Below are positions 36,650-48,460 of a stretch of DNA of 64,000 bases, in pieces; within the stretch, counting starts at the first letter, position 1; every line of letters begins with the position of its first letter. Source of the stretch: Prostheceraeus crozeri. Lineage: Eukaryota > Platyhelminthes > Polycladida > Euryleptidae. Below the pieces are notes generated by a model. It did not search any database and had not been told where the DNA came from. It saw only the letters and a list, made by a program, of their open reading frames with translations. Where the stretch lies: the NCBI GenBank assembly GCA_907163375.1, contig CAJQUW010007129.1:186001-250000 (forward strand). Direction: 5' to 3'. The translations under genes were made by a program, and so were the position numbers.

Positions 36650-38670
36650 TATGTCATGATGGAGTAGTGAGATGCTATGTATAATCATTAAACTAATTCT
36701 TCAATAGGATTGATGGTAGTCGGTTCGTGTGAGTTGTTTTCATTCCCGCCCGACTGGCAAGCCATGTTTGTGCCTAAAACAGGACGCTTTAAGATACATA
36801 TTCGATTTCGTGAAGGCAGATGCAATGAATTCCTTAAGTCAGTGAAGATTATTCAATTCGAATTGTAGAAATGTGTCGCCAAAATTATATTTTCTTTCAG
36901 GACATAATCAACAAACTACCGAAGGAAATGCTGAGGATTGCAGTTTAAGAAATATGCGGTGCACAAACCAATTTTCTGCGGATTCCATTTTTGCCTCTCT
37001 GTTTGATTTGGGTTTCAAATGTCCATAAACTGACTGCCAGAGAGGATTTGCACTCATCTGGGAAGTTGAGAAATGCAAACATTGGAGAAGCTTTTCTTTC
37101 CTAAATGTCAAATAATTCAACAACTAAGAATTCTTTCATGAAACTTTACTCGCTTCATATTTCAATGAAGATATAAAATGAACCAAAATGGAAGAATAGA
37201 CGATGGATACTGCGGGTGCGGATAAGACAAAACAATTATCTTCTGTATTGGTATTATTAAGGCGCATATCCACGAGGTTACACATGTTCCTCCATGAAAA
37301 TGAAGCATTTCGCCAGAATTGTCTCATGGCGAAGTTGATCTCTCACACTTGATATAAGGAATCGTCTTTTAAACTGCATTTTTTAAATGTAGAACATACG
37401 ATGATGCGCCGAAGAATAGAGACCGCACAAGTCGGAGCCATACTGCCCACGTCGCCGCAGACTGCTAACTGTATCCACACAGAGCTCTAAAGGGCATCGA
37501 GATCCCTGTGGATTCGGCACCTCCTTAATTCCCTCTGTATTGCTCAAAGATGCATGCAAGTCCTTTCCTATCATCTTGAATTTGATCTTGCTTCTGAAGC
37601 GGTGTAGTGAAGCAATCCAATTCTGTGGCATACCCGTTCTAGTGTCAGATTTCTGTGCTATTAGGCTTGCATAGTGTGCTAGTATGCAGTATTCAAACAG
37701 CAAAAACAAATGTTGGACTATAAAATTCAGTTCATAGCCACTAAAATTGGACATTAAAAACTTTCATTTGCAATAATATTCAGCGAAAGACAAATTGATA
37801 CAGAAGTAATTGAGAAGGGATAAGTTTTTGACTTTATTGATTGAAAGTAACGAGCTCTCAAAATTGACAGCAATAAATCAACCGAATAATTCTCCAACGT
37901 CTACCGGGTATGGCCACTGACTGTCCATAAACCAAGATAGATCCAAATGAGAGTTGGATAATTTATAAAATCCATCTCTTGCATTTTTCATTTCAATTCC
38001 TCTTCTCACAAGAGAAATTTGCGTTAAAGGCCATTTTGTATTACGATGGCGCCAACGTTGTGCGACTCACAAGAGAACTATAGAGAAAGAGTTGTAGGAA
38101 GAATGAGTCAGTCAGGAATTTTAGGATAAGTGATGAAATTAACAAACCCATTCAATTTACTAGGGCGCTTTCAACTACCGCTATTTTCATGAACTCACAA
38201 GGCAATGAAGCTTTTTCCATTAAACGATTCGATTTACAAATGATTTGACAATGAAATGATGACAGTTCACGTGTAAAAATGCAATTTCAACAAATTTGTT
38301 AAAATTGACAAAATAAGAAACGTCGCAAATAGATTTTTATTTAACTTCTTGAAATTCAATTAGCCAAATTGAATTGAAACATTAGATGAGGTCACGTCAG
38401 GTATATTGATTGTGAAGTCACAGGAAATGAGGTTAATGCAACGGGATTGCGTCAATGCAATTCTTTGAGAACGGTATTCGAATGACATTACTCAGTCTCA
38501 TGTACGTAATTGGCATTGACGAATGAGTAATTAAAAAACAATCAAAAGTAATTGAATGACTCAAATACACCAACATGATATCGAATATAGGAACGGGATA
38601 GGTTGTCCGGCCGTCAGCACGAGCTTCCTGCAATGAACAAGGCCGAAAATGAGTCTTTCACAGAAAGATG
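36650..38670. other. No gene recognised
   Basis: Two kilobases without family matches. A minus-strand frame of 123 codons at 37383-37754 has no motif I recognise. Confidence 0.45.
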
Positions 38671-38682
38671 TACACGCTATGG

Positions 38683-39641
38683 CAGTGGTGGGAAACGCGT
38701 GGCCGCGGGCCACTTGGTGGCCCACCGACGCATATTGGGTGGCCCGCCACCGATTTTCACATCCGAAATGGCCCATAGACATAATTTGTATCGGTAATGT
38801 GAAAATGGCCAGCTCCGACTTTGACCTTTAAAGGTACTTCTTAGGTTTTCATTCGAATGCTCAAGCCATGCTCCGTTTGTAAATGAATATCTTCTCAATA
38901 TGAAGATAAGTGACATAGCCATGAAGTCATATGGTATTCGATACCTTGTTGAGCATATTTCAGCACGTAATGAGCAACGTTGCAATTAGCCTTTAAATAC
39001 ATAAAGTATGAAGGAATCTAGATATGTGAATGAAGATATGTGATTTTCATTAGTCAAGTATTCTTCCTGGATTTTATTTGTATACTACACCAGTTTTGTA
39101 CTACAATGGCATCTTCGTGCGAGTATCGTTAGGGGAACCCTATGCGCGGCTTTCGAAAGTCGTTTATGTTTGGGTGATGCTAGCCCATGTACACTTAGGT
39201 GCATGTAGTTCAACTAGTTTTATTTATGTTAGTTTACATTGTGCGCCATGTAGGCGGATAGATGTACTTTATAGTTCCAGAGCGCCATTTTTCGATGAAA
39301 TAGGGTAATATTGCCATCAGTTAATAACGCAAAATAACTTCGTTTGAAAAGAAATTAGTTTGGCCTGCTCACTTTTCATTATTCTAATAGATTTTAGAAT
39401 GTAAAATACAGTTTCTTAAAGGGCAACAGTTTAGTTGAATACAATGCTGCTGCATACATTTACAAATACAATTATGTCATGTGTTACCACCATGTGTAGC
39501 ACAACAATCCTTAAAATTGCGCTCATAATTACGCAATAAAGGAATATGAACATATTTCTGCCTCTTAAAATTGGTGGCCCACGAATCCTGTCGCGGACCA
39601 CTACTTGTGATCATTTATCCCAACTTGGTTGCCCACCAATG
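38683..39641. mobile_element. Non-autonomous hAT-like transposon, second family
   Basis: The left end reads CAGTGGTGGGAAACGCGTGG; the right end read inward is CATTGGTGGGCAACCAAGTT, and both continue into ggcccacc-rich subterminal sequence. The flanks are cgctatgg (38675-38682) and cactatgg (39642-39649), an 8-bp target duplication with one mismatch. CAGTGG...-type ends and 8-bp duplications are typical of hAT elements. No transposase is inside. Confidence 0.8.
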
Positions 39642-39943
39642 CACTATGGCTACTTGGCTACTGCGAATCGTTGTGTCTCTCGAGTTCTGACTGGTTCCGT
39701 TTCTTGTCGCACAGTATCAAACAAGACATGAATCCAATAGGAAGCAGATTGAAGTTTTGTACAGTTGCAAATTCATTTTTACATCATCTCATCTAAAGGG
39801 CCTCCCCACTTGATTAAAAGGTAAAACCGAAGTTCTGTAATATTGGTTGTCTATGCGAGTTGAAGAGATTTATCTAACTGCCCTGAATTTATGACTGGGT
39901 ACAGATCTGCACAGATCTAGGTCAGAAGATCACATGGAGCAAA

Positions 39944-40235
39944 ACGAAAGAGAATGAATAAAAAGCCGGAATAAGAAGAAGCAGCAATAAAAAAGAAAAT
40001 GAGAGAAGTAAGAGAAATAAAAATTGAGAGAGATATGGGAATGAAGTAGATAAAAGTGAAAGCTTAATGGAAAAAAGTGGAATATGAAAAACATAAATTA
40101 TAAAAGGAGAATGAAGAAGAGGAAGAAGACAAAGGAATGGACGAAATATGAGGAGGAATAGGAAAGCGGATTCGGAGGAAGTGGGAGAAAAGTAGTAAGC
40201 ATAAGAAGAGGGGAAGAGCACAAAGATGATATAAT
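39944..40235 (+). repeat. Purine-rich low-complexity tract
   Basis: About 290 bases consist largely of A and G on the plus strand (gaagaag, gagagaa, ggaaaa words). The long open frames on the minus strand (112 and 67 codons, rich in Leu, Phe and Ser) are products of the composition, not genes. Confidence 0.85.
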
Positions 40236-40259
40236 TCAACTTGAAAAGCAAAAATATCA

Positions 40260-41632
40260 AATGTCACATTAAATGACCCTTTGCAACGACTTCTAAAATG
40301 TCAATCTATCGAACTGGCTTTTGAGATGCATTTTGAAGACTATGTGCGTACACGGTGCACATAACTCACAGCTTCGATCACAATGTGATTTAATAATCCT
40401 TTTCGTTTAATGAGTGGATAATTCGCTCCAAACATCACACATTATTGCATGATAGATGAAAATGCAATAATCCTCTTTAAGACACTATCGCTGGTTTTCC
40501 GTGAGATCGTCTGTTTAGTTCCCAAACTTAATGATTCAGATTTTACAGATTTGACCCTAATGCATAGCCGTTTGTCTAAATTAAACGACACAGCGTTAAA
40601 GCATTGCTTCAAATTAGTTAGCGGATGCAAGTTGATCATGCTGTCAGAATATCTGATATTTCACGCTCGGGGAGCAACTTTCCCAAATTTGATGAAAATG
40701 GATTTTGACATGCTTGAAGTTGACGTATCGTTTGTCCATAATATCCTCTGCGTCAATGTGAGAAATATTCCGAATTTATCAGATAATATCAAAATATATC
40801 GAATTTTGGTTTATTGCGATTTTAGGTTTAATTGTAGATATTTCGCGGTCAGAGGATTTTATACTGCTGCAATGTATCGCAGCGTTTCATTTACAAATAA
40901 TCTGTTCGCAACATAAATTCAAAATCGACTGAGGAAAATGGAATATCAGACTGTGAAATGAACCTCTCAGTCAAAGTATTAAGTGGTAATTACAGCAAGT
41001 CTTTAGCAGATGTCAGACATCTTCTTTGCTCATGGATGAATGAAATGTTGAGCATGGGTGACAATCCAATATATGGAAAGTATTGCCCAATACATAGTAC
41101 ATCTGAATCCGTCTAAGTATCACCGATGTGTCCAAAGTTATATCTGCTATTGAATTTTCATTCCCTCCTTCAGAAGAAACGTTGGTATGCACCACTATTC
41201 ACTGTCAATTCAAAGTAGTAAATGTGAAGCACTTTTAGGTTGAAGCTCTAATTTGTGCATCTCAGAATTCTACAGTCTCGATCAGTGCTGTGGTGGAGTT
41301 CGCATGAAAACTGAATAAATTAATGAACAAGACTGAAAAATTTTGCATTGAAAATCATGTCTAATATACTAATAGATTTATTGTAGATGCACAATGTACA
41401 AATTGCCATATTTGCAGCAAATCTGTCAAGATTAAGGAACATATTTAAGTGCGAACACTGTATGTGTCGGGCTACTAACACTTCCACGAATTCCCCGTAT
41501 CTGATAATTGAGTTGCCTATTCGCGCAGGAAAGCTTGTCGATAACCAGCTACCAATTATTTGATTTCAACTAGATTGTCGTCATCTAAGAGTCATCGACT
41601 AAGAGTTAAGCAAAGCAGTGTTTTCGCTTCTC
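40260..41632. other. No gene recognised
   Basis: A plus-strand frame of 155 codons at 40449-40916 is the longest unexplained frame outside the transposons. It shows no domain, signal peptide or splice context, and I treat it as unproven. Confidence 0.4.
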
Positions 41633-42337
41633 TAAAGGCGCGTTTATAGTCTGTGCGAATGTGCAATGCACAGCTGTGCGTTCATAATTTGATGGACATT
41701 CGCACAGCTGTGCGTCGATTGTTCGCACAGGTGTGCGTCTAAAATTTCAAATTCATAGATATCTATTGATATCGATTTTGACGCACAGTTGAAATTTGAA
41801 GTTCAATGGAACTGAACTTCTACTTGCAAACTGCGCGTCAGTTTGTCATCATCGTAGGTTACGTGAACATCATGGAAAGTAGTGTCAGTGCCAGTGATAC
41901 TCTTTTTGAGGAGGTGCTGATAAATTGTGTCAGGAACTATCCCACCATTTGGACTGTAAGCTCTAAAAAACACCATGATATAGAGCAAGCAAATAATATT
42001 TGGCAGGAAGTGTCTGAAATCGTTCAAAAAGATGCCCATGAATGCAAAAGTCGGTGGAGAAGTCTACAAGACACGTACCGGAAGAAGTTGGAGAAGCCAC
42101 CAAGTGGAGCAGGCCGTAAGATAAGCAAGCCATGGATATGAATGGGGAGTTTGAGTTTTTTAAAAGACTTTTCACCAACAGATCAGCTGGACATGTGTCA
42201 GACGTTCCTTAGACGGTCGGTGATGTGTCAACCCTACCTGAGTCTTCAAATCAGAACGAGAGGCCTGTCGTCGAAGTAGACCGAACTGCTTGCGAAGACA
42301 GTAGGCCTACCATGAACAAGAGAAACAGCAAGGTTCT

Positions 42338-42650
42338 TGTAGAAGGAAAAAGACGGACAAGCGCGTTGTGTCAATTCTGTTTCTATTTGGTTACTCAGTC
42401 AGCATTCAATTAATAGGCGCGCGTGAGACACGAGTCTCAGCTGTATAGTCACATTTTCACTAATAATGACGTCAAAGGCAGAGCTGGGAACAGAGGAGAT
42501 GTCGCGATCAATTAAGGCAGCAGAATGACGTCACACACAACAGACCACAGCAAAGCCGGCAACGGCAACACAAAGAGAGAGAGAGAGAGAGAGAGAGGGA
42601 GCACAAGCAGAAGACATCATACATCCTCGGACAAAACATGACTGCATACA
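42338..42650 (-). repeat. 3' LTR of the Gypsy element
   Basis: 313 bp, TGTAGAAGG...GCATACA in plus orientation. Compared with the other LTR I count about four substitutions plus a length difference in a (GA)n run (42573-42598). Confidence 0.93.
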
Positions 42651-44400
42651 CGCCCCCCAGGTCTACAAACCTCACAAGCACAATAAACTACAAGATCACC
42701 GAACCTGTCAGGCGCGCGTCTCGTCCTCTCACTCCGACGAGGGTTAAGTACATGTACACTCACATTCTCCTTAGCACACGTGTCTTCTTCAGAACGAACA
42801 CCCTCTGTTTCAACTTTCTCAAACTGCTCACCGGGAACGGGTCCCAAGTGAGACACATGACAGGTCACACCGTTATCATTAATAATCACCCCAACACTAG
42901 ATCTAACACTGGTAACTCTATGTGGGCCCGACCAAACGCTGTCACACCTACCAGTAGGATTCCTTAGATACACCCTATCACCTATGGTGAAGGGGTTCCT
43001 ATCTATATCCGAATAAGCAGACTGAAGAGAATCTGAGTCAGGTATATTCTCATTCGGTTAACGCATTATGATATGTCTCTGGCTGCTTATGCCTGGTTTC
43101 CTCGAGTTAGCGGAGAACATAAGTTCGTTCGGACTGTGTTTATTGCCATCTCGACTACTGTTTATCCAAAAGATCGACTCATCGATGGATCTATTAGCTC
43201 GCCTAGCGCATCGCTTGACAGTACGGTGCATTCTCTCTATAACACCATTACCCTGTGGTCTGTAAGCACAGGCCTGGACATGCTCAATCTCCCAGTTCTT
43301 AAGAAACTCTATCATATCTCGGCTACGAAACACAGTACCGTTATCAGATAAAATTGATTTAGGTGGGCCAAACTCACTGACTATCTGTGAAAGATGAGTA
43401 ACAACTTCAGTACCGGATTCATTATTCACCAAGTGCCATATCGTATAGCGAGACATAAGGTCAATTACAGTTAGGTAAGGGGCCCCATTAAACTGCGTGA
43501 TATCCACAGCAATCCTCTCCCAGATATCTGAGCTACGAGTAATATCACCTTTATCCCAATTAAAAGTAATGGATGGGTCGATTTTGGCGCATCTGTCACA
43601 ACGGGAAACCACTTTCTTGACTATTTTCTTGGATACAGTATTACCTAATTTCTGCCTTGCTAAATCTAGCGTACGATCAACACCGAAATGACATCTCTCG
43701 TGTATGGATTTTACTTTATCGAATAAATCAGAACTAATTCCTTTGCACTCGCTAGAAACCCCTGTTGCGGCTATTTTTCCGGAAGTCTGTGCTAAGTCTT
43801 TCGAAACCTGTAGCCAATGATTGGGAACTCGCGTTAATTTGTCTGCCAAGTTATCGGCTGACCTCACCAGATGAGGTTCGACTACAATATTTTTGGTTTC
43901 AATTATTTCCTTCAGAGTGTCAAGCCGGCGGCGAATCAGTCGCTCCGAAAGGGCCCTGATCTGAACATTGTGCGTCTTATTTATAACAGCCATGAGCCAT
44001 TTATAAACAGTAGAAGAATCAGTTTTAATGATAACTTTCCTATTTCCCCATCTCAAGGCCATGTTGAGACCTTTTATGACAGCGTCCAGCTCACTCAAAT
44101 TTATGTGAGCTGCGTCATCCCGCGGCCTGAGCCAAGACGCGTCCTCGAAAATATTATCTCCGATCGCTAAGGCTACCCCTATGGCAAGGTTACTAGCGTC
44201 AGCCCAAACAACAATCGGCTCATTAGGAGAGACAAGCCACTTGCCCCTCACAGAATCACCGTTAGTCTTGACCACATTAATCAACTGGACAACAAGCTTA
44301 GCTATTTCATCAGGGACTATTTCATCCCATTCACACTTGGCTAATGCCGTTAGGCGTTGCAGATAGCTGCAATAGACCTAAGCGCCCAGCAACAGGAAAG
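42617..44400 (-). pseudogene. Gypsy pol remnant: RNase H and integrase
   Basis: The frame enters from the RT connection (near 44360; KCEWDEIVPDEIAKLV) into RNase H: IVVWADASNLAIGVAL (first Asp), LSELDAVIKGLN (Glu), VIIKTDSSTVYKWLM (Asp) and SADNLADKLTRVPNHW. Integrase follows with the zinc motif HERCHFGVDRTLDLAR...CDRCAKIDP. Its catalytic DDE is seen in IAVDITQFNG, SILSDNGTVF and RPQGNGVIERMHR. A TAA at 43058-43060 interrupts the frame; past it the same frame continues through VYLRNPTGRCDSVWSGPHRV, a C-terminal DNA-binding part, ending at 42617 inside the LTR. It lies antisense within the Harbinger MADF-BESS exon. Confidence 0.85.
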
Positions 44401-45247
44401 TGACCCACAAGCTCTCCTACAAGTGTTCTGCTGCATCCAGTGTCGATCAGCACTCTTCTCCTGCAGCCGTCGATCCACATGTCCCGGATTAGAGCGTTGT
44501 TGCGGGGGCAGCACGATCCGGCACATCCGCCACCGCACGTCCGTTTCCCGAATTCCTTGGTTTGCGACAGTAAGGTCGAATATGGCCGATTTCTCCACAC
44601 CCGTAGCAGATGGTCGTGCACTCCTGTTGACTGTGCCCCACGCGACGGTAACTTCCACAGCGGGGCTTCGGCGGTTTCTCCGAATTGTAGTGGCGGTTAC
44701 CGACTGTTCCTGCAGCAGCCAAGTCCGTCAACTCGGATGGGTTGGTGAGGAGGGACTTCGCGCACGATACGATTGATGAGAGCTCCATCGTCTCCCCGCA
44801 CTGAAGTTTGACCTGGCTTGATACTTGAATTGGTAGGGAATCGACCAAGTAGAAGGACACGAGCTCGTCTGGAATCGGATTTCCATCACCAACCATAACT
44901 CGGAGTGAACACTTGATCTGATCTGCTAGGACGTCAACAGAATCTCCAGGGATGAATTTGACTCCTTTCAGATCCTGCCAGGCCCGCCATCGCGATCGAC
45001 CGAACACGCGCAGCAGTTCTGACTTTACCGAATTGAGATCTGCCTGTTTCGAAGTTGACATTTGCTTCCATGTAGCATAAGCAGGTCCTTCAAGGAAGAT
45101 AGGCAGGATTTTCGCTAGCCTTGCCTCGGTCTTCTCTTCTGATTTTTCAATGACAATGTCCGCGGTGAGAAGAAACTTGTCGAACCACTGTTCGACATCC
45201 TCGCCAGCTCCACCGGAGAACTTCCTTACCGAATCTATCAGTCTCAT
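44395..45247 (-). CDS. Gypsy gag with zinc knuckles, followed by a protease stub
   Basis: Met at 45245-45247 begins MRLIDSVRKFSGGAGEDVEQ, a retrotransposon capsid-type N terminus. The capsid continues through EDVEQWFDKFLLTAD and LARLKSELLRVFG-like helices. CCHC zinc knuckles, CYGCGEIGHIRPYC preceded by a degenerate CGSYRRVGHSQQEC, bind RNA. The gag frame is open to 44489. In another frame (44621-44395) lies the protease motif VLIDTGCSRTLV with the catalytic DTG. This is joined almost directly to VGHFPVAG, which I place at the end of RT, so most of the protease and nearly all of the RT are deleted. Gag itself looks intact. Confidence 0.8.
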
Positions 45248-45268
45248 AATCTGAAGGCCATGATAGCT

Positions 45269-45569
45269 TGTAGAAGGAAAAAGACGGACAAGCGCGTTGT
45301 GTCAACTCTGTTTCTATTTGATTAGTCAGTCAGCATTCAATTAATAGGCGCGCGTGAGACACGAGTCTCAGCTGTATAGTCACATTTTCACTAATAATGA
45401 CGTCAAAGGCAGAGCTGGGAACAGAGGAGATGTCGCGATCAATTAAGGCAGCAGAATGACGTCACACGCAACAGACCACAGCAAAGCCGGCAACGGCAAC
45501 ACAAAGAGAGAGAGAGGGAGCACAAGCAGAAGACATCATACATCCTCGGACAAAACATGACTGCATACA
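45269..45569 (-). repeat. 5' LTR of the Gypsy element
   Basis: 301 bp, same ends as the LTR at 42338-42650, with a shorter (GA)n run. Minus-strand transcription would start here; gag begins 21 bases inside. Confidence 0.93.
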
Positions 45570-45758
45570 GTTCTGGAGTCTGAACTTTCTGAGACTCTCA
45601 GTTTGTGGAGGGAAAAGTGCGTCAAGGTGGACGACGAGGACGATGCGTTCGGGAAATCAGTTACCGCCCAACTGCGAAAGCTGCCTTTCGGCATAAAAGC
45701 CCAGGCCAAATTGAATATTCAACAGGTGAGTGTTATTGTGTCTGCATTCTAAAGCAAA

Positions 45759-47032
45759 TATTTTATCGCAATTGATTGCTTACTGATCGGAATTGTAGGA
45801 CAATTAAGTTCATCATCATTACTATTCTTATTAATATCATTATATATGCACCGGTACCGCGTATCTCACTGTATTTTGGCAGACAAATACCTTGACTTGA
45901 CTGATAGTTTGGTAAGTGATTTTAGTTAACGGCTGATGAAATGTCAATGTTAAGATGAACCCTTTAAATCCCTTGATCTCCTTGGGTCTGGTATTTGCGA
46001 TTGCTTGTCCTTATCTTTTTTCCTGATTTGATTTTCATGCAAGTGATGATATTATTTGCATCATTAGTGTATTTATCAGCATGGGTGATTCTCTAAAATG
46101 AGACATTTTCTATGTTTTCATTGTTGCATTCTTCGCGTTTTGCATCCTATACATTTATGTAGGCCTATTATAGAATTTCAATTGGATGAAATGACTTTTT
46201 ACTTTTGTACTAATATAAATGTGGGGGGCCTACACTCGCTAGCAGAATTAATGTTTGCATGAAAAAAAGTTATTAAAAAAAAGTTAGACATACCTATCGG
46301 TTAGAAGCAAAGTACGTGTATACCCAATATTTCATCAAGCATGTCTAACACCTTAGATTACGATATAAATGAAGTGGCTAGGCCTAGTAACGGCATGAAG
46401 AATTAATTAGGCGCATATCATTGATTAAAAAATCATTAACTACATGTATTGTCAGTTACATGGGCTATATGTCACAATCGGTCGATGATTCGTAAGGCCC
46501 TATATATAGGCCTAACCGTCAGCTCATGTACTTCAACAGTTGTCACTGTACACGGAGGTGTCAATCGATGCTGATTTTAACAAAGATAATCAGTGCTATA
46601 TCATATCTATAAGCCAAGGCCTAGTCTTTGGATTTTGGTATAAAGTACATGTACAGTGTATGAATTTATACATTTTAGAACAAACTTCTTCTTTGATGAC
46701 TATAGGACCTACAGCTCATAGATATTTCATTAGGCCTAGGCCTACTGGGATTTCGCAGGCTGCCTTAATTTAAAGAGTTTCATTGATGAATGAGCCTCGA
46801 AATGGTTCTCGATTGCAGAATTACATGTACATTGTACATAATAAACAAAGATGAAATGCAAATTAGCATTTTATTACATTGGTGCAACACATCACATAAA
46901 TATTCAAAATGCATGTGCCCGCTGCAAGTAGCCTACATGTACAGTGACTCAAACATCAATCCAATATGTACATTATAAAGAACCACTGAAATGATCTGTA
47001 GAAAGTCTACCGCGATTCACTATTGCATCTTG
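45759..47032. other. Non-coding interior of the Harbinger element
   Basis: About 1.3 kb between the two convergent genes. It has several TAGGCCTA-type words and no coding motif. Confidence 0.5.
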
Positions 47033-48460
47033 CTAAGGAACAACACCTTGGTGGCAGAAATACGAAGCAAATGCTCTCCGAACATTCGCTGCTGATGTAG
47101 TGAAATTGCTGCTACCTTGCTGCTCAACAGGCGTTATTGTTGAATTGTGCTCATTGCGCCACTCACCATGTATCAGTAATCCGTCTTGTCTTTCATGATC
47201 AACATCAGATGGTCTGACGTAGCGATCATATGTAGTATTGGCCATTACAGATTTCCGCATGAAGTTGTGTAATACAACGATTGCCTTTACTATCAAGATA
47301 CCGTGGTGGGGGGTTACTTCAAGTGTTTGTCTCAAGATGCGCCATCTCATGGCCATGATTCCGAATGCATTTTCGGAGATTCGACGTGCACGACTTAACC
47401 GATAGTTAAAAATTTTCTTCTCGTGGTCTGACAGTCCTTGACGTGGATAAGGTTTCATTAAATTCTTTCGCAATGGGAATGCATCGGCACTACTGCAGTT
47501 TAGTGCACCCTCTTTTACCCCTACTGCAGTTTAGTGCACCCTAAAATGCATGTGAGAACAACATGATTTAATCAACAGAATGAATGCCGTTCGTTCTTCC
47601 CTATAGTTATAAATGAGTGTCTTTGTGTCTTCGTGTGTCTTCGTCTTCGTCTTCGCACATTACACCGAGCGCGCGCTTCGGTGTAATGTGCGTGGTCATC
47701 GTTTGCGGGAGAATGCGCCGTTGTTTTAGGGTGCACTAAACTGCAGTAGGCGCGTTTCCGTCTCTTTCATAGAGGGTGCACTAAACTGCAGTAGGCGCGT
47801 TTCCGTCTCTTTCATAGAGGGTGCACTAAACTGCAGTAGTGCCAATGCATCATCAGCAACGAATACCATCGGCAATTTCTCCGAAGAATTTGGCAATTCT
47901 TTTTCTTTAGCGAGGGGGATAACCGAAGAGTTGCTATCAAAGCATTTGCCAAATGGAGAACGAGCAAAAATTCCACCATCACTTTCTCTTCCTGTTGCTC
48001 CAATATTAATCACAGTAAAACAATAATTGGCGTCGACGCAGGCCAGTAACACAATTGAGTGAAAGTTTTTATAATTATAATATTCACTGCCACGAATAGC
48101 TGGACACTTTAAAGCAATGTGTTTTCCGTCTATTGCTCCAATTGAGGTGCCATTTCCAAGAAATCGCAAAGTCACTGCAAGTTGTATTACAGGCTTGATA
48201 GGCAAGGCGTGATTATTGCCGTGCATTATCATCGGCTCGACCAATTTTAAAAGTCTGTCGAATTCACTTTTTGACATACGAAAATATTCGAAGTGTTTCT
48301 CTTCATCCATCATGCGCATGTCCTAGACCAATTGCTCTTCGCTGTGTTCTCCTCTCTTCATGTTCAATGGCCTCACATACCATCTACGATTATTGAGAAC
48401 ACTACATGTAGTAGCCACGGCGCTTGCACAAATAAGAGGAATAAAATCGTCTTCCGACAT
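47033..48460 (-). pseudogene. PIF/Harbinger DDE transposase, interrupted
   Basis: Met at 48458-48460 opens the family N terminus with RRWYVRPLNMKRGEH, then a TAG at 48323-48325, then DEEKHFEYFRMSKSEFDRLL. The region between LRFLGNG and IGAIDGKHIALKCPA is shortened by what I estimate as 60-100 residues. First catalytic Asp: GAIDGKH. Second: VFVADDA, right after which a 358-bp MITE is inserted (47486-47843). The frame resumes with FPLRKNLMKPYPRQ, FNYRLSRARRISENAFGI (catalytic Glu in ENAFGI) and the closing VLHNFMRK block, stopping at 47033. Stop codon, deletion and insertion make it inactive. Confidence 0.9.
47486..47843. mobile_element. 358-bp MITE inside the Harbinger transposase
   Basis: The terminal inverted repeats GGCACTACTGCAGTTTAGTG then caccc bound the element, flanked by the 8-bp duplication AATGCATC (47478-47485 and 47844-47851). 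The terminal motif recurs inward: twice on the left and three times on the right, the right copies spaced by a 46-bp unit with gcgcgtttccgtctctttca. A near-perfect palindrome (cgcacattacaccga/tcggtgtaatgtgcg) sits at about 47655-47693. The 8-bp duplication suits hAT-like or P-like mobilisation. Confidence 0.88.

Larger units (their letters stand above)
42338..45569 (-). mobile_element. Ty3/Gypsy-like LTR retrotransposon without reverse transcriptase
   Basis: Two LTRs (42338-42650 and 45269-45569) flank 2.6 kb, and the whole is bordered by the 5-bp duplication GTTCT (42333-42337 and 45570-45574). Genes run on the minus strand in the order gag, protease stub, RNase H, integrase. A polypurine tract reading cctggggggcg on the minus strand sits against the 42650 LTR edge. 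Only the last residues of the RT connection remain, so the element cannot copy itself and must have been mobilised by a relative's enzymes. The LTRs are nearly identical, so insertion is recent. Confidence 0.92.
41872..45758 (+). pseudogene. MADF-BESS DNA-binding protein of the Harbinger element, split by a retrotransposon
   Basis: This is the partner protein that in Harbinger elements binds the terminal DNA and brings transposase to it. From Met 41872 the MADF domain reads FEEVLINCVRNYPTIW, then HECKSRWRSLQDTYRKKL. A frameshift near 42118 and a TAG at 42210-42212 damage the middle. The frame is then interrupted at 42337 by the Gypsy element and resumes at 45575. With one copy of the 5-bp duplication removed the two sides are in phase, and the tail holds a BESS motif (DDAFGKSVTAQLRKLPFGI). 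It ends at a stop at 45756-45758, or splices at caacag/gtgagtg (45728). Confidence 0.8.

Noticed and set aside
39922-40267. Minus-strand frames rich in Leu, Phe and Ser that look like membrane proteins
   Set aside because: They are the translation of a purine-rich low-complexity tract.
40449-40916. 155-codon plus-strand frame
   Set aside because: Longest unexplained frame outside the transposons, but no domain, start context or splice evidence; could be chance in AT-rich DNA.
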